This document shows, piece after piece, positions 43,663 through 52,721 of a stretch of 64,000 nucleotides of DNA. Positions within the stretch are counted from its first letter, which is position 1; every line of letters starts with the position of its first letter. Source of the stretch: Micromonospora noduli (GTDB lineage Bacteria; Actinomycetota; Actinomycetes; Mycobacteriales; Micromonosporaceae); contig NZ_PYAK01000016.1 in the NCBI RefSeq assembly GCF_003264365.1, positions 1 through 64,000 of the forward strand. The letters run 5' to 3'. The notes under the pieces are model-generated. The model saw only the letters and a program-made list of their open reading frames with translations, made no database searches and was not told the origin of the DNA. Position numbers and translations under genes: made by a program.

Positions 43663-45255
43663 TCACGACCGACTGGCCCGTCCGTACCGGTTCGCGGTGT
43701 CGTAGACGTCCTGGGCGTACCGCCGGACGTCGTTGTAGGAGAGGATCGCGTTCCACCAGTCGCCCGCGATGCTCAGGTTTCGACCACCCTTGCAGAGGTA
43801 ATTGCCCGCTGCCAGGGCGGCGTCGTCCAGGTCGTGCGGGTCCTTGCGGCCGTCGTTGTCCGCGTCCGCGCCGATCTCCTGCCAGGTGGTCGGGATGAAC
43901 TGCATCGGGCCGATGGCGCGGTCGAGGGTCGCGTCCCCGTCGAGCGCCCCACGGTCGGTGTCGATGATCCGCATCCGACCCTCCTTCCCGTCCAGCGGCA
44001 GCCCGAAGATGTTGGGCACCGCCTTGCCGTCCTGCCCCAACCGCGCCCCGTTGGTCGAGCCGTGATCCGATTCGACCTTTCCGATCGCGGCCAGCGTGGT
44101 CCAGCTCAGCGCACAGCTGCGGTTGGACTGGGCGAGCACCAGCTCGGCGTAGCCGTACGCCTGCATGGCGACCGCCGGGACGCCGACCTTGGCACCGACC
44201 TGCTGCGCCCAGCCGGCCAGGGCGTCCGACGGTCGGCCACCGATCACCGACCCGGTCGGCAGCCCGTTGCCGGGCAACCCGCCGGTGGGCAGCGGCAGGG
44301 TCGGCAGCGGCCCGGTGGGCAGCGGGCTGGCGGGCAGGCCGGACGGCATTCCCGGCGCCGCTACCCCGCTCGGCGTGGCCGAGGCGTCGACAGCGACCGG
44401 GCGGGGTGAGCGGATCGCGGCCGGTACGAGCAGCGCTCCCGCCGCGCCGGTCGCGGCCACCAGCGCCAGCAGGAAGACGCCGGGCAGGGTCAGCCGACCA
44501 CTCGGCCGGCGTGCCCAGGCGCGGGTCGCCTGTGCCGCGGCGGCCGCTGCCCGGCGTGGCGGCAGACGTACCGCGTGGGCGAACTGCACCCGCCGCCGAC
44601 GGGCCGGGTCGGACGCCGGCACGACCGGGACCTCATCCACAGTGGTCTTCGCCGGGTCCGCGGCACCGGTCTTCGCGTCATCGGCTGACGTGTCGGCGCT
44701 CGACGCGCCGGCCGCCTTCGACGCGGACGAGCCGCTGGCGCTGCCGTCCGCCTTCGAGGCGTCGGCTTTCGCATCCTCGGCTTTCGGGGCGTCGGCCTTG
44801 GGGGCGTCGGCCTTCGCGTCCTCGGCCCTGAGGGTGTCGGTCTTCTGGTCCTCGGGTTTTGCAGCGTCGGCCTTGAGGTCCTCGGCTTTACCAATCTCGG
44901 CCTTCGCGGCCTCGGCCTTGGGTGCCGCGGCCTGGGGGGCGGCTGCTGGGCTTGCGACCGCCGGGACGGGTTCGGCCGGAACCTTCGTGCCGGTGGCGCT
45001 CGCGTCCGGTTCGGACCCGGCGGAGTCGGACGCGGTGGGCTTGGCCACTGGCGGAGCCGGCGTGGTGGCCGGCGGCGTGGTCGGCGCGGACGCGGAACGC
45101 CCGCTCAGCCAGGGGCGGCGGGGGCGGGGCACCTTGCGCACCGGGTCGGGCGCGGCCCCTGAGCCTTCGAGCGGCCCGTCCAGCGGCGCGGCCGGTCGTA
45201 ACGGTTGCACATGCGTGTCGTCCTCGCCGTCCACCACCTGTCGAGTATCACCCAT
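43663..45255 (-). CDS. Membrane-anchored lytic transglycosylase with charged repeat region
   Basis: 530 residues. A long cytoplasmic N terminus contains a low-complexity Lys-Ala-Glu/Asp repeat (about 105-190, units such as KAEDAKADA and KADAPKA). Then come a basic segment, one TM helix (LPGVFLLALVAATGAAGALL), a Pro/Leu/Gly linker (PLPTG repeats) and a C-terminal SLT/MltB-like domain with catalytic Glu in AAIGKVESDHG, then IGPMQFIPTTW and NAILSYNDVRRYA. It cuts peptidoglycan glycan strands from the membrane face. The ATG at 45255 is the natural start; it is divergent from the FmdB gene. The large charged intracellular tail is unusual for this enzyme class. Confidence 0.9.
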   Translation of the reverse strand: MGDTRQVVDGEDDTHVQPLRPAAPLDGPLEGSGAAPDPVRKVPRPRRPWLSGRSASAPTTPPATTPAPPVAKPTASDSAGSEPDASATGTKVPAEPVPAVASPAAAPQAAAPKAEAAKAEIGKAEDLKADAAKPEDQKTDTLRAEDAKADAPKADAPKAEDAKADASKADGSASGSSASKAAGASSADTSADDAKTGAADPAKTTVDEVPVVPASDPARRRRVQFAHAVRLPPRRAAAAAAQATRAWARRPSGRLTLPGVFLLALVAATGAAGALLVPAAIRSPRPVAVDASATPSGVAAPGMPSGLPASPLPTGPLPTLPLPTGGLPGNGLPTGSVIGGRPSDALAGWAQQVGAKVGVPAVAMQAYGYAELVLAQSNRSCALSWTTLAAIGKVESDHGSTNGARLGQDGKAVPNIFGLPLDGKEGRMRIIDTDRGALDGDATLDRAIGPMQFIPTTWQEIGADADNDGRKDPHDLDDAALAAGNYLCKGGRNLSIAGDWWNAILSYNDVRRYAQDVYDTANRYGRASRS

Positions 45256-45292
45256 GCTCCGCGAACCGCCAGATCCACGTACCCTGGGTGCC

Positions 45293-45496
45293 ATGCCCCG
45301 GTACGAGTTCCGCTGCCGCGCCTGCGGCGACACCTTCGAGGTCAACCGTTCGATGGCGGCGGCCGGTGAGCCGGCCAGCTGCCCACAGGGACACGCCGAC
45401 ACGGTCAAGCTTCTTTCCGCGGTCGCGGTCACCGGCCGCAGTGGTGCCCCGGCACCCGCTGGTGGTGGCTGCTGCGGCGGCGCCTGCGGCTGCTGA
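45293..45496 (+). CDS. FmdB-type zinc ribbon protein
   Basis: 67 residues. An N-terminal zinc ribbon has C-x2-C at residues 8-11 (FRCRACGDTFEV) and its second pair in CPQGH; the tail is Gly/Cys-rich (GGGCCGGACGC), as in many FmdB/CxxC_CxxC_SSSS proteins. No defined function. TACCCT at 45280-45285 sits 7 bases before the ATG with no ribosome site, so it is leaderless. Confidence 0.9.
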   Translation: MPRYEFRCRACGDTFEVNRSMAAAGEPASCPQGHADTVKLLSAVAVTGRSGAPAPAGGGCCGGACGC

Positions 45497-45648
45497 TCGG
45501 GCCAATTCGGCGCCGCCTGGTGGGCCGGCCTTGCCGGGAGCGGGTCCGAGTGGCACGTTGAGGCGGCACTTGCCCGGCCGTTCTCACGATGTGTGATCGT
45601 TCGGATTCAGGCAGCATGAACCCGACGTCACGGGCGGAGGTTCCTCGC

Positions 45649-48489
45649 ATGTCGCCACGGATCCAGCTCCCGAGCGGTTGGGTGACCTTCGTATTTACCG
45701 ATATCGAGGGCTCGACCCGGCTGGCTCAGCTGCTCGGCCCGGACTACCGCCCGGTGCTCGCCGAGCATCGACGGCTGCTGCGCCGCACGCTGGCCAGCAC
45801 GGGTGGCGCGGAGCTGCTGACCGAGGGCGACTCGTTCTTCCTGGCCTTCGAGGAAGCGACCGCGGCGATGACCGCGTGCCTGACCGCCCAGCGGGCACTG
45901 TCCAGCCACGACTGGCCCACCTCCGAGGCCGCGCCCCGGGTGCGGATGGGCCTGCACACCGGCTATGCCGAGCCACGCGACGGCGAGTACGCCAGCCCCG
46001 AGGTGCACCGGGCTGCCCGGGTGGCGGCCGCCGCGCACGGCGGGCAGGTGCTCTGCACCGCGTCCACCGCACGGCGGGCCGAGCCGATGCCGCCGGGTGC
46101 GACCCTGCTCGACCTGGGCCTGCACCGACTGCGCGGCTTCGACGACCGGGAACGACTGTTCCAACTGGTCGCCCCGGGTCTGGAGCGGCAGTTCCCCCGG
46201 CCCCGCACCGCCGACGCGGTGGCGCACAACCTGCCCACCCAGGTGACCTCGTTCGTCGGCCGGCAGGCCGAGCGCATCGAGTTGGGCCTGCTGGTGCGTC
46301 AACACCGCCTGGTCACCGTGCTGGGCGCCGGCGGCGCGGGCAAGACCCGGCTCGCGGTGGAGCTGGCCAGCGGAGTTGTCGAGGCGTACCCGGACGGGGT
46401 CTGGTTCGTCGACATCGCCTCGGTGACCGACCCGGGGCTGGTGGCGTTCGCCATCGCCGCCGTGCTCGGCCTGCGTCCCGAGCCGGGCCGGCCGATGCTG
46501 GACACCCTCGTCGAGTACGCGGCCGGCCGCCGGATGCTTGTCGTACTGGACACCTGCGACACCCAACCGGCCGCCTGCGCAGAGGTGATCGCGCGTCTGC
46601 TGTCCGGCGGGGGCGGCGTACGGGTGCTGGCCACCAGTCGTGAGTCGTTCAGCCTGCCCGGCGAGGTGGTGTGGCGGATTCCGCCGCTCTCGGTCGACCC
46701 GCGCGCGGACGGTGCGGAGAGCGACGCGGTGGCGCTGCTGCTGGACCGTACGGCGGCGGCGCGCGGTGGTCGGCAGCCCGACCCGGCCGAGTCCGCCGAC
46801 CTGCGCCGGGTCGTGCAGCGGTTGGACGGTCTGCCTCTCGCCATCGAGTTGGCCGCCGCCCGGCTGCGGGTGCTCTCCGTCGGCCAGCTCGCCGAGCGGC
46901 TGGACGACGTCCTCGGCACCCTGGACGCCGGCCGGGAGGACCCGGATCCGCCGCCGGTGGAGCGGGGCTGGTCCGGCAACCAGCAGGACACCGTGGACCT
47001 GGTCGCGGCGGCGGCCGGGGCGTCACCGCCCACGCCGGCGAGCCGAGCGGTGCAGCGCTCGGCCACCGAACGACATATGACCATGCAGGCCACCGTCACC
47101 TGGTCCTACCGGACGCTGGGGCCCCGGGCCGCCCGCCTGCTGCGGTGGCTGGCGGTCTTCGCCGGCCCGGTGGATCTGGCGACTGTGGAGTGGTTGCTGG
47201 GTGACGATCCGCTGGATCCGCTCTCGGTCCTGGTCGACAAGTCGATGGTGCTGGCCGAGCCGCGTGCCGCCGGCAGCACCTACCGGATGCTCGACCCCAT
47301 CCGGGCGTACGCGGCGCGGCGGTTGGCCGAGGCGGGTGAGGAGCAGGCCGCTCGGGACCGGCACGTGGCCTGGTCGGCGCACGCGTTGGACCGGGCCCAT
47401 CTGGGCCAGGACGGCCGACCGGTGACGCTGTCGTTGTATGCCCTCGATCCACTGGCCGGGGAGTTGCGCGCCGCGCTGCGGTGGTGCGCCACCGGCGGGA
47501 GCGCGCGTGCCGGTCTCGGTCTGGCGGGTGGGCTGGACCAGTGGTGGCTGGAGCGGGGCCTGGCCCGCGAGGGGCGGCTGTGGCTGTTCCGGCTGTACGG
47601 ACGAATTGCGGAGACGGGGGAGCGGATCCCGGAGGCGGAGATGGCGGCGGCCTACCACATGCATTCGCTGCATGCCAGCGCCGACGGCGAGTTCGCCGAG
47701 GAGCTGCGCTACTCCCAGCGGGCGGAGGCGGCGGCGCGGCAGGCCGGCGACGCCGGGTTGCTGGCCCGGGTGCTCGCCGGCAGGGCCGCGCCCCTGGTCG
47801 ACATGGGGCAGTTCGTCGAGGCCGAGCGGGTGTGCCGGGAGGTCATCGACTGGGCGCACGGGCAGGACGTGGTCGGCGAGGCGCTGTTCGCGGTCTTCAG
47901 CCTGGCCGAGCTGCTCTGGCGGCGGGGCGCCCTGGAGGAGGCGGCGGAACTGCTGGGCGCGGTCCGTCCGGTGGAGGCGGCCCGGCCCGTGGAGCGGGGC
48001 AGGCGTTCGGTGGACATGCTGCTCGGCATGGTCGCGCTGGCCCGCGGCGACGTGATCGCCGCACACGAGCATCTGCTGGTGGCGTTGCGCTCCCGGATGG
48101 GCCACGGCTACCACGGGCGGGCGTGCGACACCTTGAACGCGGTCGCGGTGCGCTGCGCGATCGGCGGGGAGCGGTTGACCGCCGCCCGCCTGTTCGGGGC
48201 CGCGCAGGCCACCCGGGCGAGCATGCGTGCCACCCCCGGCATCTTCGGCGGTTACTGGGCCGAGCAGCAGGGGGAGTTGCGCGCGGTGCTGGGCGACGCG
48301 GCCTTCGACGACGCGTACGGCGAGGGTGCGGAGCTGGGGCTGGACGAGGCCGCGGCGCTGGCACTCGACGTGGAACACCCGGACCTGGCGGCGGACTCGA
48401 CCCGCTTCAGCACCGGCCTGTCCCAACCAACCCCCCGCCGTCCCGCCGACCCCGACCGCCATCCAGCCACCCGAACCGAACGCGCCTAA
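45649..48489 (+). CDS. Adenylate/guanylate cyclase-like, NB-ARC ATPase and TPR regulator
   Basis: 946 residues. Domain 1 (about 10-165) is a class III cyclase fold: FVFTDIEGSTRL gives the first metal Asp (Asp18), TEGDSFFLAF the second; the NxxxR position reads VHRAAR, so Asn is His while Arg is kept. Domain 2 (about 195-560) is a STAND/NB-ARC NTPase with P-loop GAGGAGKTRLAVE (about 225) and LVVLDTCD. The remainder is helical, TPR-like. This COG3903-type layout is common in actinobacteria as a signal-integrating regulator; no DNA-binding domain is visible. GGAGG lies 8 bases before the ATG, preferred over ATGs at 45589 and 45616. Confidence 0.9.
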   Translation: MSPRIQLPSGWVTFVFTDIEGSTRLAQLLGPDYRPVLAEHRRLLRRTLASTGGAELLTEGDSFFLAFEEATAAMTACLTAQRALSSHDWPTSEAAPRVRMGLHTGYAEPRDGEYASPEVHRAARVAAAAHGGQVLCTASTARRAEPMPPGATLLDLGLHRLRGFDDRERLFQLVAPGLERQFPRPRTADAVAHNLPTQVTSFVGRQAERIELGLLVRQHRLVTVLGAGGAGKTRLAVELASGVVEAYPDGVWFVDIASVTDPGLVAFAIAAVLGLRPEPGRPMLDTLVEYAAGRRMLVVLDTCDTQPAACAEVIARLLSGGGGVRVLATSRESFSLPGEVVWRIPPLSVDPRADGAESDAVALLLDRTAAARGGRQPDPAESADLRRVVQRLDGLPLAIELAAARLRVLSVGQLAERLDDVLGTLDAGREDPDPPPVERGWSGNQQDTVDLVAAAAGASPPTPASRAVQRSATERHMTMQATVTWSYRTLGPRAARLLRWLAVFAGPVDLATVEWLLGDDPLDPLSVLVDKSMVLAEPRAAGSTYRMLDPIRAYAARRLAEAGEEQAARDRHVAWSAHALDRAHLGQDGRPVTLSLYALDPLAGELRAALRWCATGGSARAGLGLAGGLDQWWLERGLAREGRLWLFRLYGRIAETGERIPEAEMAAAYHMHSLHASADGEFAEELRYSQRAEAAARQAGDAGLLARVLAGRAAPLVDMGQFVEAERVCREVIDWAHGQDVVGEALFAVFSLAELLWRRGALEEAAELLGAVRPVEAARPVERGRRSVDMLLGMVALARGDVIAAHEHLLVALRSRMGHGYHGRACDTLNAVAVRCAIGGERLTAARLFGAAQATRASMRATPGIFGGYWAEQQGELRAVLGDAAFDDAYGEGAELGLDEAAALALDVEHPDLAADSTRFSTGLSQPTPRRPADPDRHPATRTERA

Positions 48490-48652
48490 CCCACCCCACC
48501 CTGCCCTCCCCACCCTGCCCTCCCCACCCCCACCCTTGTTGATCAAGAGGTTTGCGTCAGGAAACGCGCTCCCGATGACCGAAACCTCTTGATCAACGCG
48601 GGCGGTGGGGGGTGGGGGGGGTGGGGGGGAGGGTGGAGTTAGTGGGGTGGGG
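48490..48652. repeat. Large palindrome flanked by complementary C-rich and G-rich tracts
   Basis: A perfect 16-bp inverted repeat, GTTGATCAAGAGGTTT (48538-48553) with its complement at 48582-48597, encloses a 28-base loop that has its own GCGT/ACGC pair. To the left is a nearly pure pyrimidine tract (48489-48537), to the right a nearly pure purine tract rich in G-runs (48598-48660). The two tracts can pair imperfectly and extend the stem. It separates the convergent cyclase and phospholipase genes and probably stops transcription from both sides. Confidence 0.8.
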
Positions 48653-49192
48653 TTAGTGGGTTGCTGCGGCTTTGGCTTCGGCTTGGGCCTTCATTCGGGC
48701 TGCGCGGTCGATGTCGGCCTGCTGGACGGCCGCTACCGAACCGAAGATGCTGACCGCCTGGTAGTAGGTCCAGGCCAGGCTGTAGCAGGCCGGCCGTACG
48801 ACCGAGTTGTACGTGGTGCAGACGCGCTTCAGGTCCTCGTAGAAGGCGCTGTCGAGGCGGGACTTGTTGGCGGAGAACTGGCCGACCGCCTTGTAGTTGC
48901 GGTAGCCGAAGTCGTGCCGGTAGCAGCCCAGGTTGAAGGTGAAGCCGAGCGGGTTGTCCGGGCTGGACGAGCAGTAGTCGGTGGACCAGTTGAAGTTGTA
49001 CTCGGCCCAGGGTGCCCGGTTGACCCGGGCGCTGTTCCACGAGTTGTAGCTGGACGCGCTGGTCTGGGTCCAGCTGGACAGCACGGAGAGCCGTTGGGCG
49101 GGGGTGACGGCGGCGGCGGGGGAGGCGATGGCGAGGGTGGCGAGCAGCGCTAACGCGCCCGAGGCGATCAGGGTGGCGAGACGTCGGGGCAC
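48653..49192 (-). CDS. Secreted prokaryotic phospholipase A2
   Basis: 179 residues: a Sec signal peptide (1-28, ASPAAA-V) then a PLA2 domain of the Streptomyces type. The catalytic His-Asp pair is in GCYRHDFGYRNYK, preceded by a calcium-loop-like segment around DYCSSSPDNPLGF; further cysteines (VCTTY, RPACYS) would form disulfides. It hydrolyses the sn-2 ester of phospholipids outside the cell. The GTG start has a strong site (GGAGGT) 5 bases upstream. An 11-base-pitch direct repeat upstream (49229-49247) may be a regulator site. Confidence 0.93.
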   Translation of the reverse strand: MPRRLATLIASGALALLATLAIASPAAAVTPAQRLSVLSSWTQTSASSYNSWNSARVNRAPWAEYNFNWSTDYCSSSPDNPLGFTFNLGCYRHDFGYRNYKAVGQFSANKSRLDSAFYEDLKRVCTTYNSVVRPACYSLAWTYYQAVSIFGSVAAVQQADIDRAARMKAQAEAKAAATH

Positions 49193-49228
49193 GGGTTACC
49201 TCCGCGGGGGTGAGCGGGTGGGACGGAA

Positions 49229-49247
49229 GTTACCGGCGGGTTACCGG
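49229..49247 (-). promoter_or_regulatory. Direct repeat GTTACCGG at 11-bp pitch before the phospholipase gene
   Basis: GTTACCGG occurs at 49229-49236 and 49240-49247. The 11-bp spacing is that of PHO-box units, although the sequence departs from GTTCACC. Confidence 0.3.
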
Positions 49248-49299
49248 ATGTCGATGAGTGTCGATCAGCTGATCAACTGGGCGGTATGCGCGTCGTCAA

Positions 49300-50973
49300 C
49301 TATTGGTGACATACGTTGAAACAGACGAATGCCGGCGGGCTGGCGGGGCTCTCGTTGGCGGACCGGTCCAGGGCGGTCAGCTGGTAGGTGTAGCGCCGAC
49401 CGGGCTCGGCCGAGGTGTCCACCCAGGACTGGGTGCCACCGGGCGTGGCCCGGACGGTGGCGACCAGGTGCGCGGCGTCGGTAGTGGCGCACCGGCCGGG
49501 CAGCGTGGTGCCGTCGAAGCGGTAGATCGCGTACGAAGTGGCGGTGCCGAGCGGGCCGACGCCGTCGGCGGGCTGGCGCCAGGTGAGCCGGACCCCGTCG
49601 GCCTGCCGGGTCGCCTTGCTGACCACCGGGAAGAGCAGCGGCCGGGCCGGCAGGTGGGGCATGGCCGGCACCAGCGCCGGGCGGGAGTAGTGCTCGCCCG
49701 CGTAGATGTCGGTGGCGCCGAGGCGGTTGGCCCGCACCTGCACCGCGGAGAAGTGCACGTTGCCCTGCACCTCCGGGTACGACCGGTTGAGCGTCAGGTG
49801 GTCGGAGAGCTCACGCGGGTTCTGCCAGTACGGCCCGTACGCCGGATCGCCGCTCTTGTAGTCGGCCTGGCCGATGTAGAGCTGCACGCGGGTGCCGCGC
49901 ACCGTCTCGGCCCACCACGGCACGAGGCGCGCGTAGTCGGCGGCCGGGTACTGGCCGATGTACCAGTAGAGCTGCGGCACCACGTAGTCGATCCACTCCT
50001 GCTTGATCCACTTGCGGGTGTCGGCGGAGATGATGTCGTACGACTGGCTGCCGGTGGTGTCCGAACCGAGCGGGTCGGCGGTCTTGTTGCGCCAGATGCC
50101 GAACGGGCTGACGCCGAACTTCACCCACGGCTTCGCCGCTTTGATCTTGCCGTTCATCTCCTGGATCAGCAGGTTGATGTTGTCCCGCCGCCAGTCGGCC
50201 CGGTCGGTGAAGCCCCGGTTGTGGGTCGCGAAGGCCGCGTCGTCCGGCACCTGGTGGGTGCCGCTGGGGTAGGGGTAGAAGTAGTCGTCGAAGTGGACGC
50301 CGTCGATGTCGTACCGCTTGACGGCGTCCATCATGGCGGTCTGGACGAACTCGCGGACCTCGGGAATTCCGGGGTTGTAGTAGAGCCGGCTACCGGCCAC
50401 GCCGGCCGGCGGGTAGGCGAAGGTCCAGTCGGGGTGCTGCTGGGCCGGGTGGCCGGGGGCGAGCTGGGCGAGGTCGGCGCCGGCGCCGCCGGGGGCCGGC
50501 ATGGAGACGCGGTACGGGTTGAACCAGGCGTGGAACTCCAGGTTCCGCTTGTGCGACTCGTCGACCAGGAAGGCCAGTGGGTCCCAGCCCGGATCCTGGC
50601 CGCGTACCCCGGTCAGATATTCCGACCAGGGCTCGTACGGCGAGGGCCAGAGCGCGTCGGCGGTGGGCCGGACCTGCACCACGACGGCGTTGTGGTGCAG
50701 TCGCCCGGCGAGGTCGAGCAGCTCGCGGTACTCGGCCTGCTGGGCCGCGATCCGATCCGGGCTGGTCTGGGATGCCTTGCTGGGCCAGTCGATGTTGACC
50801 ACCGAGGAGATCCACATGGCCCGGAACTGCCGTTTCGGGGTGGCGGGGTCGGTGGCGCAGGTGGCGGTGGTGGTGTCGGCCGCGCTGGGTGCGGCGCTCG
50901 CGGGGGTGGCGCTGACGAACGTGCCGAGCAGGGCTGCGACCAGCCCGGCGACTCCGATTCGGGTGGCTTTCAT
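49300..50973 (-). CDS. Secreted glycoside hydrolase-like 10 (DUF187) family protein
   Basis: 557 residues. A signal peptide (1-28) is followed by a GHL10 TIM barrel (about 48-420) with QFRAMWISSVVNIDWPS, VVVQVRPTADALWPS, DGVHFDDYFYP and VPQLYWYIGQY, then a fibronectin-III-like domain (about 445-550). Related proteins act on cell-wall or exopolysaccharide glycans; this substrate is unknown. The ATG has GAAGGGAC upstream. The stop is followed by the short gap to the phospholipase gene on the same strand. Confidence 0.9.
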   Translation of the reverse strand: MKATRIGVAGLVAALLGTFVSATPASAAPSAADTTTATCATDPATPKRQFRAMWISSVVNIDWPSKASQTSPDRIAAQQAEYRELLDLAGRLHHNAVVVQVRPTADALWPSPYEPWSEYLTGVRGQDPGWDPLAFLVDESHKRNLEFHAWFNPYRVSMPAPGGAGADLAQLAPGHPAQQHPDWTFAYPPAGVAGSRLYYNPGIPEVREFVQTAMMDAVKRYDIDGVHFDDYFYPYPSGTHQVPDDAAFATHNRGFTDRADWRRDNINLLIQEMNGKIKAAKPWVKFGVSPFGIWRNKTADPLGSDTTGSQSYDIISADTRKWIKQEWIDYVVPQLYWYIGQYPAADYARLVPWWAETVRGTRVQLYIGQADYKSGDPAYGPYWQNPRELSDHLTLNRSYPEVQGNVHFSAVQVRANRLGATDIYAGEHYSRPALVPAMPHLPARPLLFPVVSKATRQADGVRLTWRQPADGVGPLGTATSYAIYRFDGTTLPGRCATTDAAHLVATVRATPGGTQSWVDTSAEPGRRYTYQLTALDRSANESPASPPAFVCFNVCHQ

Positions 50974-51175
50974 GCGGTGTGTCCCTTCGTTGGGGCTCCC
51001 GGATGCTTCGCGCGGTGCGCGGCAAGATTCGCCGTCGATGTCCGCGTTGCTGGTAGGAAATTTTCACAATCTGGCCATCGCCGCAAGAGTTCGTGGTTGA
51101 CCAATCGCGCCGGTGGGTAGCAACGGCGGTCACCGGCCGCCACGAAGGTGGTCGCACGGTGGGAGGGGTGACCGG

Positions 51176-52672
51176 GTGTCCGTGCTGCGCACAAAACCAA
51201 TCAAGGACGTGATAGCCCAGGGTGAGGCGGACGGCAGCGACGGCCAGCTGGGGCTGAAGAGGCGGCTCGGCGCGGTCGACCTCACCGGCTTCGGCATCGG
51301 CATCGTGATCGGCACCGGCATCTTCACTCTCACCGGGATCGAGGCCCGGGACAGCGCCGGGCCGGGCGTGGTGATCTCCTTCGCCATCGCCGGCGTGGTG
51401 GCCCTGCTCGCCGCCCTCTGTTACGCCGAGCTGGCCTCCAGCGTGCCGACCGCCGGCAGCGCCTACACCTACGCGTACGCCACGATGGGCGAGATCGTCG
51501 CCTGGATCATCGGCTGGGACCTGCTGCTGGAGTTCGCGCTCGGCGCCGCCGTTGTGGCCCGAGGCTGGTCCGGCTACCTCGCCGAACTGCTCGACCTGCC
51601 GACCCGCTGGTTTGGTGAGGAGGGCAGCACTGTCAACGTGGGCGCCATCGCCATCGTGCTGATCCTCGGCATCGTGGCGATCGTCGGCATCCGGGAATCC
51701 GCCCGGATCACCAACCTGCTGGTGCTGGTCAAGGTGGCCATCTGCGTCTTCGTGGTGGTAGCCGGGCTGTTCTTCGTCAAGGCCGCCAACCTCACCCCGT
51801 TCATCCCGCCGGCCGAGCCCGCAGGGAGCGGCGACGACGGCATCAAGCAGCCGGTCACGCAGGCGCTCTTCGGGCTGGAGCCGTCGGTCTTCGGCTTCGT
51901 CGGGGTGCTCAGCGCCGCCGCCGTGGTCTTCTTCGCTTACACCGGCTTCGAGGCCGTGGCCAACCTGGGCGAGGAGACCCGGAAGCCCAAGCGGGACCTC
52001 ACCCTGGGTCTGCTCGGCACGCTGCTGATCTCCACAGTGCTCTACATCGGCGTCTCGCTGGTGGTGGTCGGGATGGTGCCGTACACCGAGATCGACCGGG
52101 GCGCCCCGATCGCGTCGGCGTTCGAGTCGGTCGGCGCGGGCTGGGCGGCCGTGCTGGTCTCCATCGCCGCGGTCGCCGGCCTGACCAGTGTCATCCTGGT
52201 CGACCTGGTGGCGATGGGCCGGATCGGCTTCGCCATCGCCCGGGACGGGTTGATCCCGCCCTCGATCGCGAAGGTGCACCCGCGCTGGGGCACCCCGTAC
52301 CGGATCTCGGCGATCATGACGGTGGCCGTCGCGCTGCTGGCCGGCTTCCTGCCGCTGTCCGCGCTGGCCGACCTGGTCAGCATCGGCGCGCTCTGCGCGT
52401 TCGTCCTCGTGTCGGTGGCGGTGCCGATCCTGCGCCGCAAGCGGCCGGACCTGGAGCGGCCGTTCCGGGTGCCGTTCTCACCGGTGCTGCCGATCGTCTC
52501 GGCGCTGGCCTGCTTCTACCTGATGCTCAACCTGTCGGTGGAGACCTGGCTGCGGTTCCTGGCCTGGATGCTGCTCGGCGCGGTGATCTACTTCGGCTAC
52601 GGCCACCGCCGCAACCGGCTGGCCCAGCACGAGCCGGCGGTTGCCCCGGCCCCTCGCGAGCCGACCGCCTGA
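51176..52672 (+). CDS. APC superfamily amino acid permease
   Basis: 498 residues with 12 or so TM segments of the cationic amino acid transporter type. TM1 carries GFGIGIVIGTGIFTLTG, the substrate-binding glycine motif; EFALGAAVVARGW and FFAYTGFEAVANLGEE are also characteristic. Probably imports or exchanges a basic amino acid; specificity is not certain. The frame is open to 51113, but the GTG at 51176 follows GGGAGGGG at 7 bases and begins the conserved VLRTKPI segment. A terminator follows. Confidence 0.93.
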   Translation: MSVLRTKPIKDVIAQGEADGSDGQLGLKRRLGAVDLTGFGIGIVIGTGIFTLTGIEARDSAGPGVVISFAIAGVVALLAALCYAELASSVPTAGSAYTYAYATMGEIVAWIIGWDLLLEFALGAAVVARGWSGYLAELLDLPTRWFGEEGSTVNVGAIAIVLILGIVAIVGIRESARITNLLVLVKVAICVFVVVAGLFFVKAANLTPFIPPAEPAGSGDDGIKQPVTQALFGLEPSVFGFVGVLSAAAVVFFAYTGFEAVANLGEETRKPKRDLTLGLLGTLLISTVLYIGVSLVVVGMVPYTEIDRGAPIASAFESVGAGWAAVLVSIAAVAGLTSVILVDLVAMGRIGFAIARDGLIPPSIAKVHPRWGTPYRISAIMTVAVALLAGFLPLSALADLVSIGALCAFVLVSVAVPILRRKRPDLERPFRVPFSPVLPIVSALACFYLMLNLSVETWLRFLAWMLLGAVIYFGYGHRRNRLAQHEPAVAPAPREPTA

Positions 52673-52680
52673 CCGAGGCA

Positions 52681-52714
52681 TGCGGGAGGGCACCAGCTTC
52701 GGGGCCCTCCCGCA
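52681..52714. terminator. Bidirectional terminator after the permease gene
   Basis: A perfect 11-bp stem TGCGGGAGGGC (52681-52691) with 52704-52714, loop of 12 bases, between the convergent permease and GH43 genes. Confidence 0.8.
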
Positions 52715-52721
52715 CGACAGC

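Noticed and set aside
42553..44409. 618-codon open frame antisense to the GNAT and transglycosylase genes
   Set aside because: Crosses two real genes and an intergenic gap and has no recognisable domain.
39203..49192. Cluster of secreted hydrolases and a regulator considered as a defence or secretion island
   Set aside because: Genes lie on both strands with separate terminators and no shared control. The nuclease and phospholipase are ordinary exoenzymes, and no toxin-immunity or secretion machinery is present.
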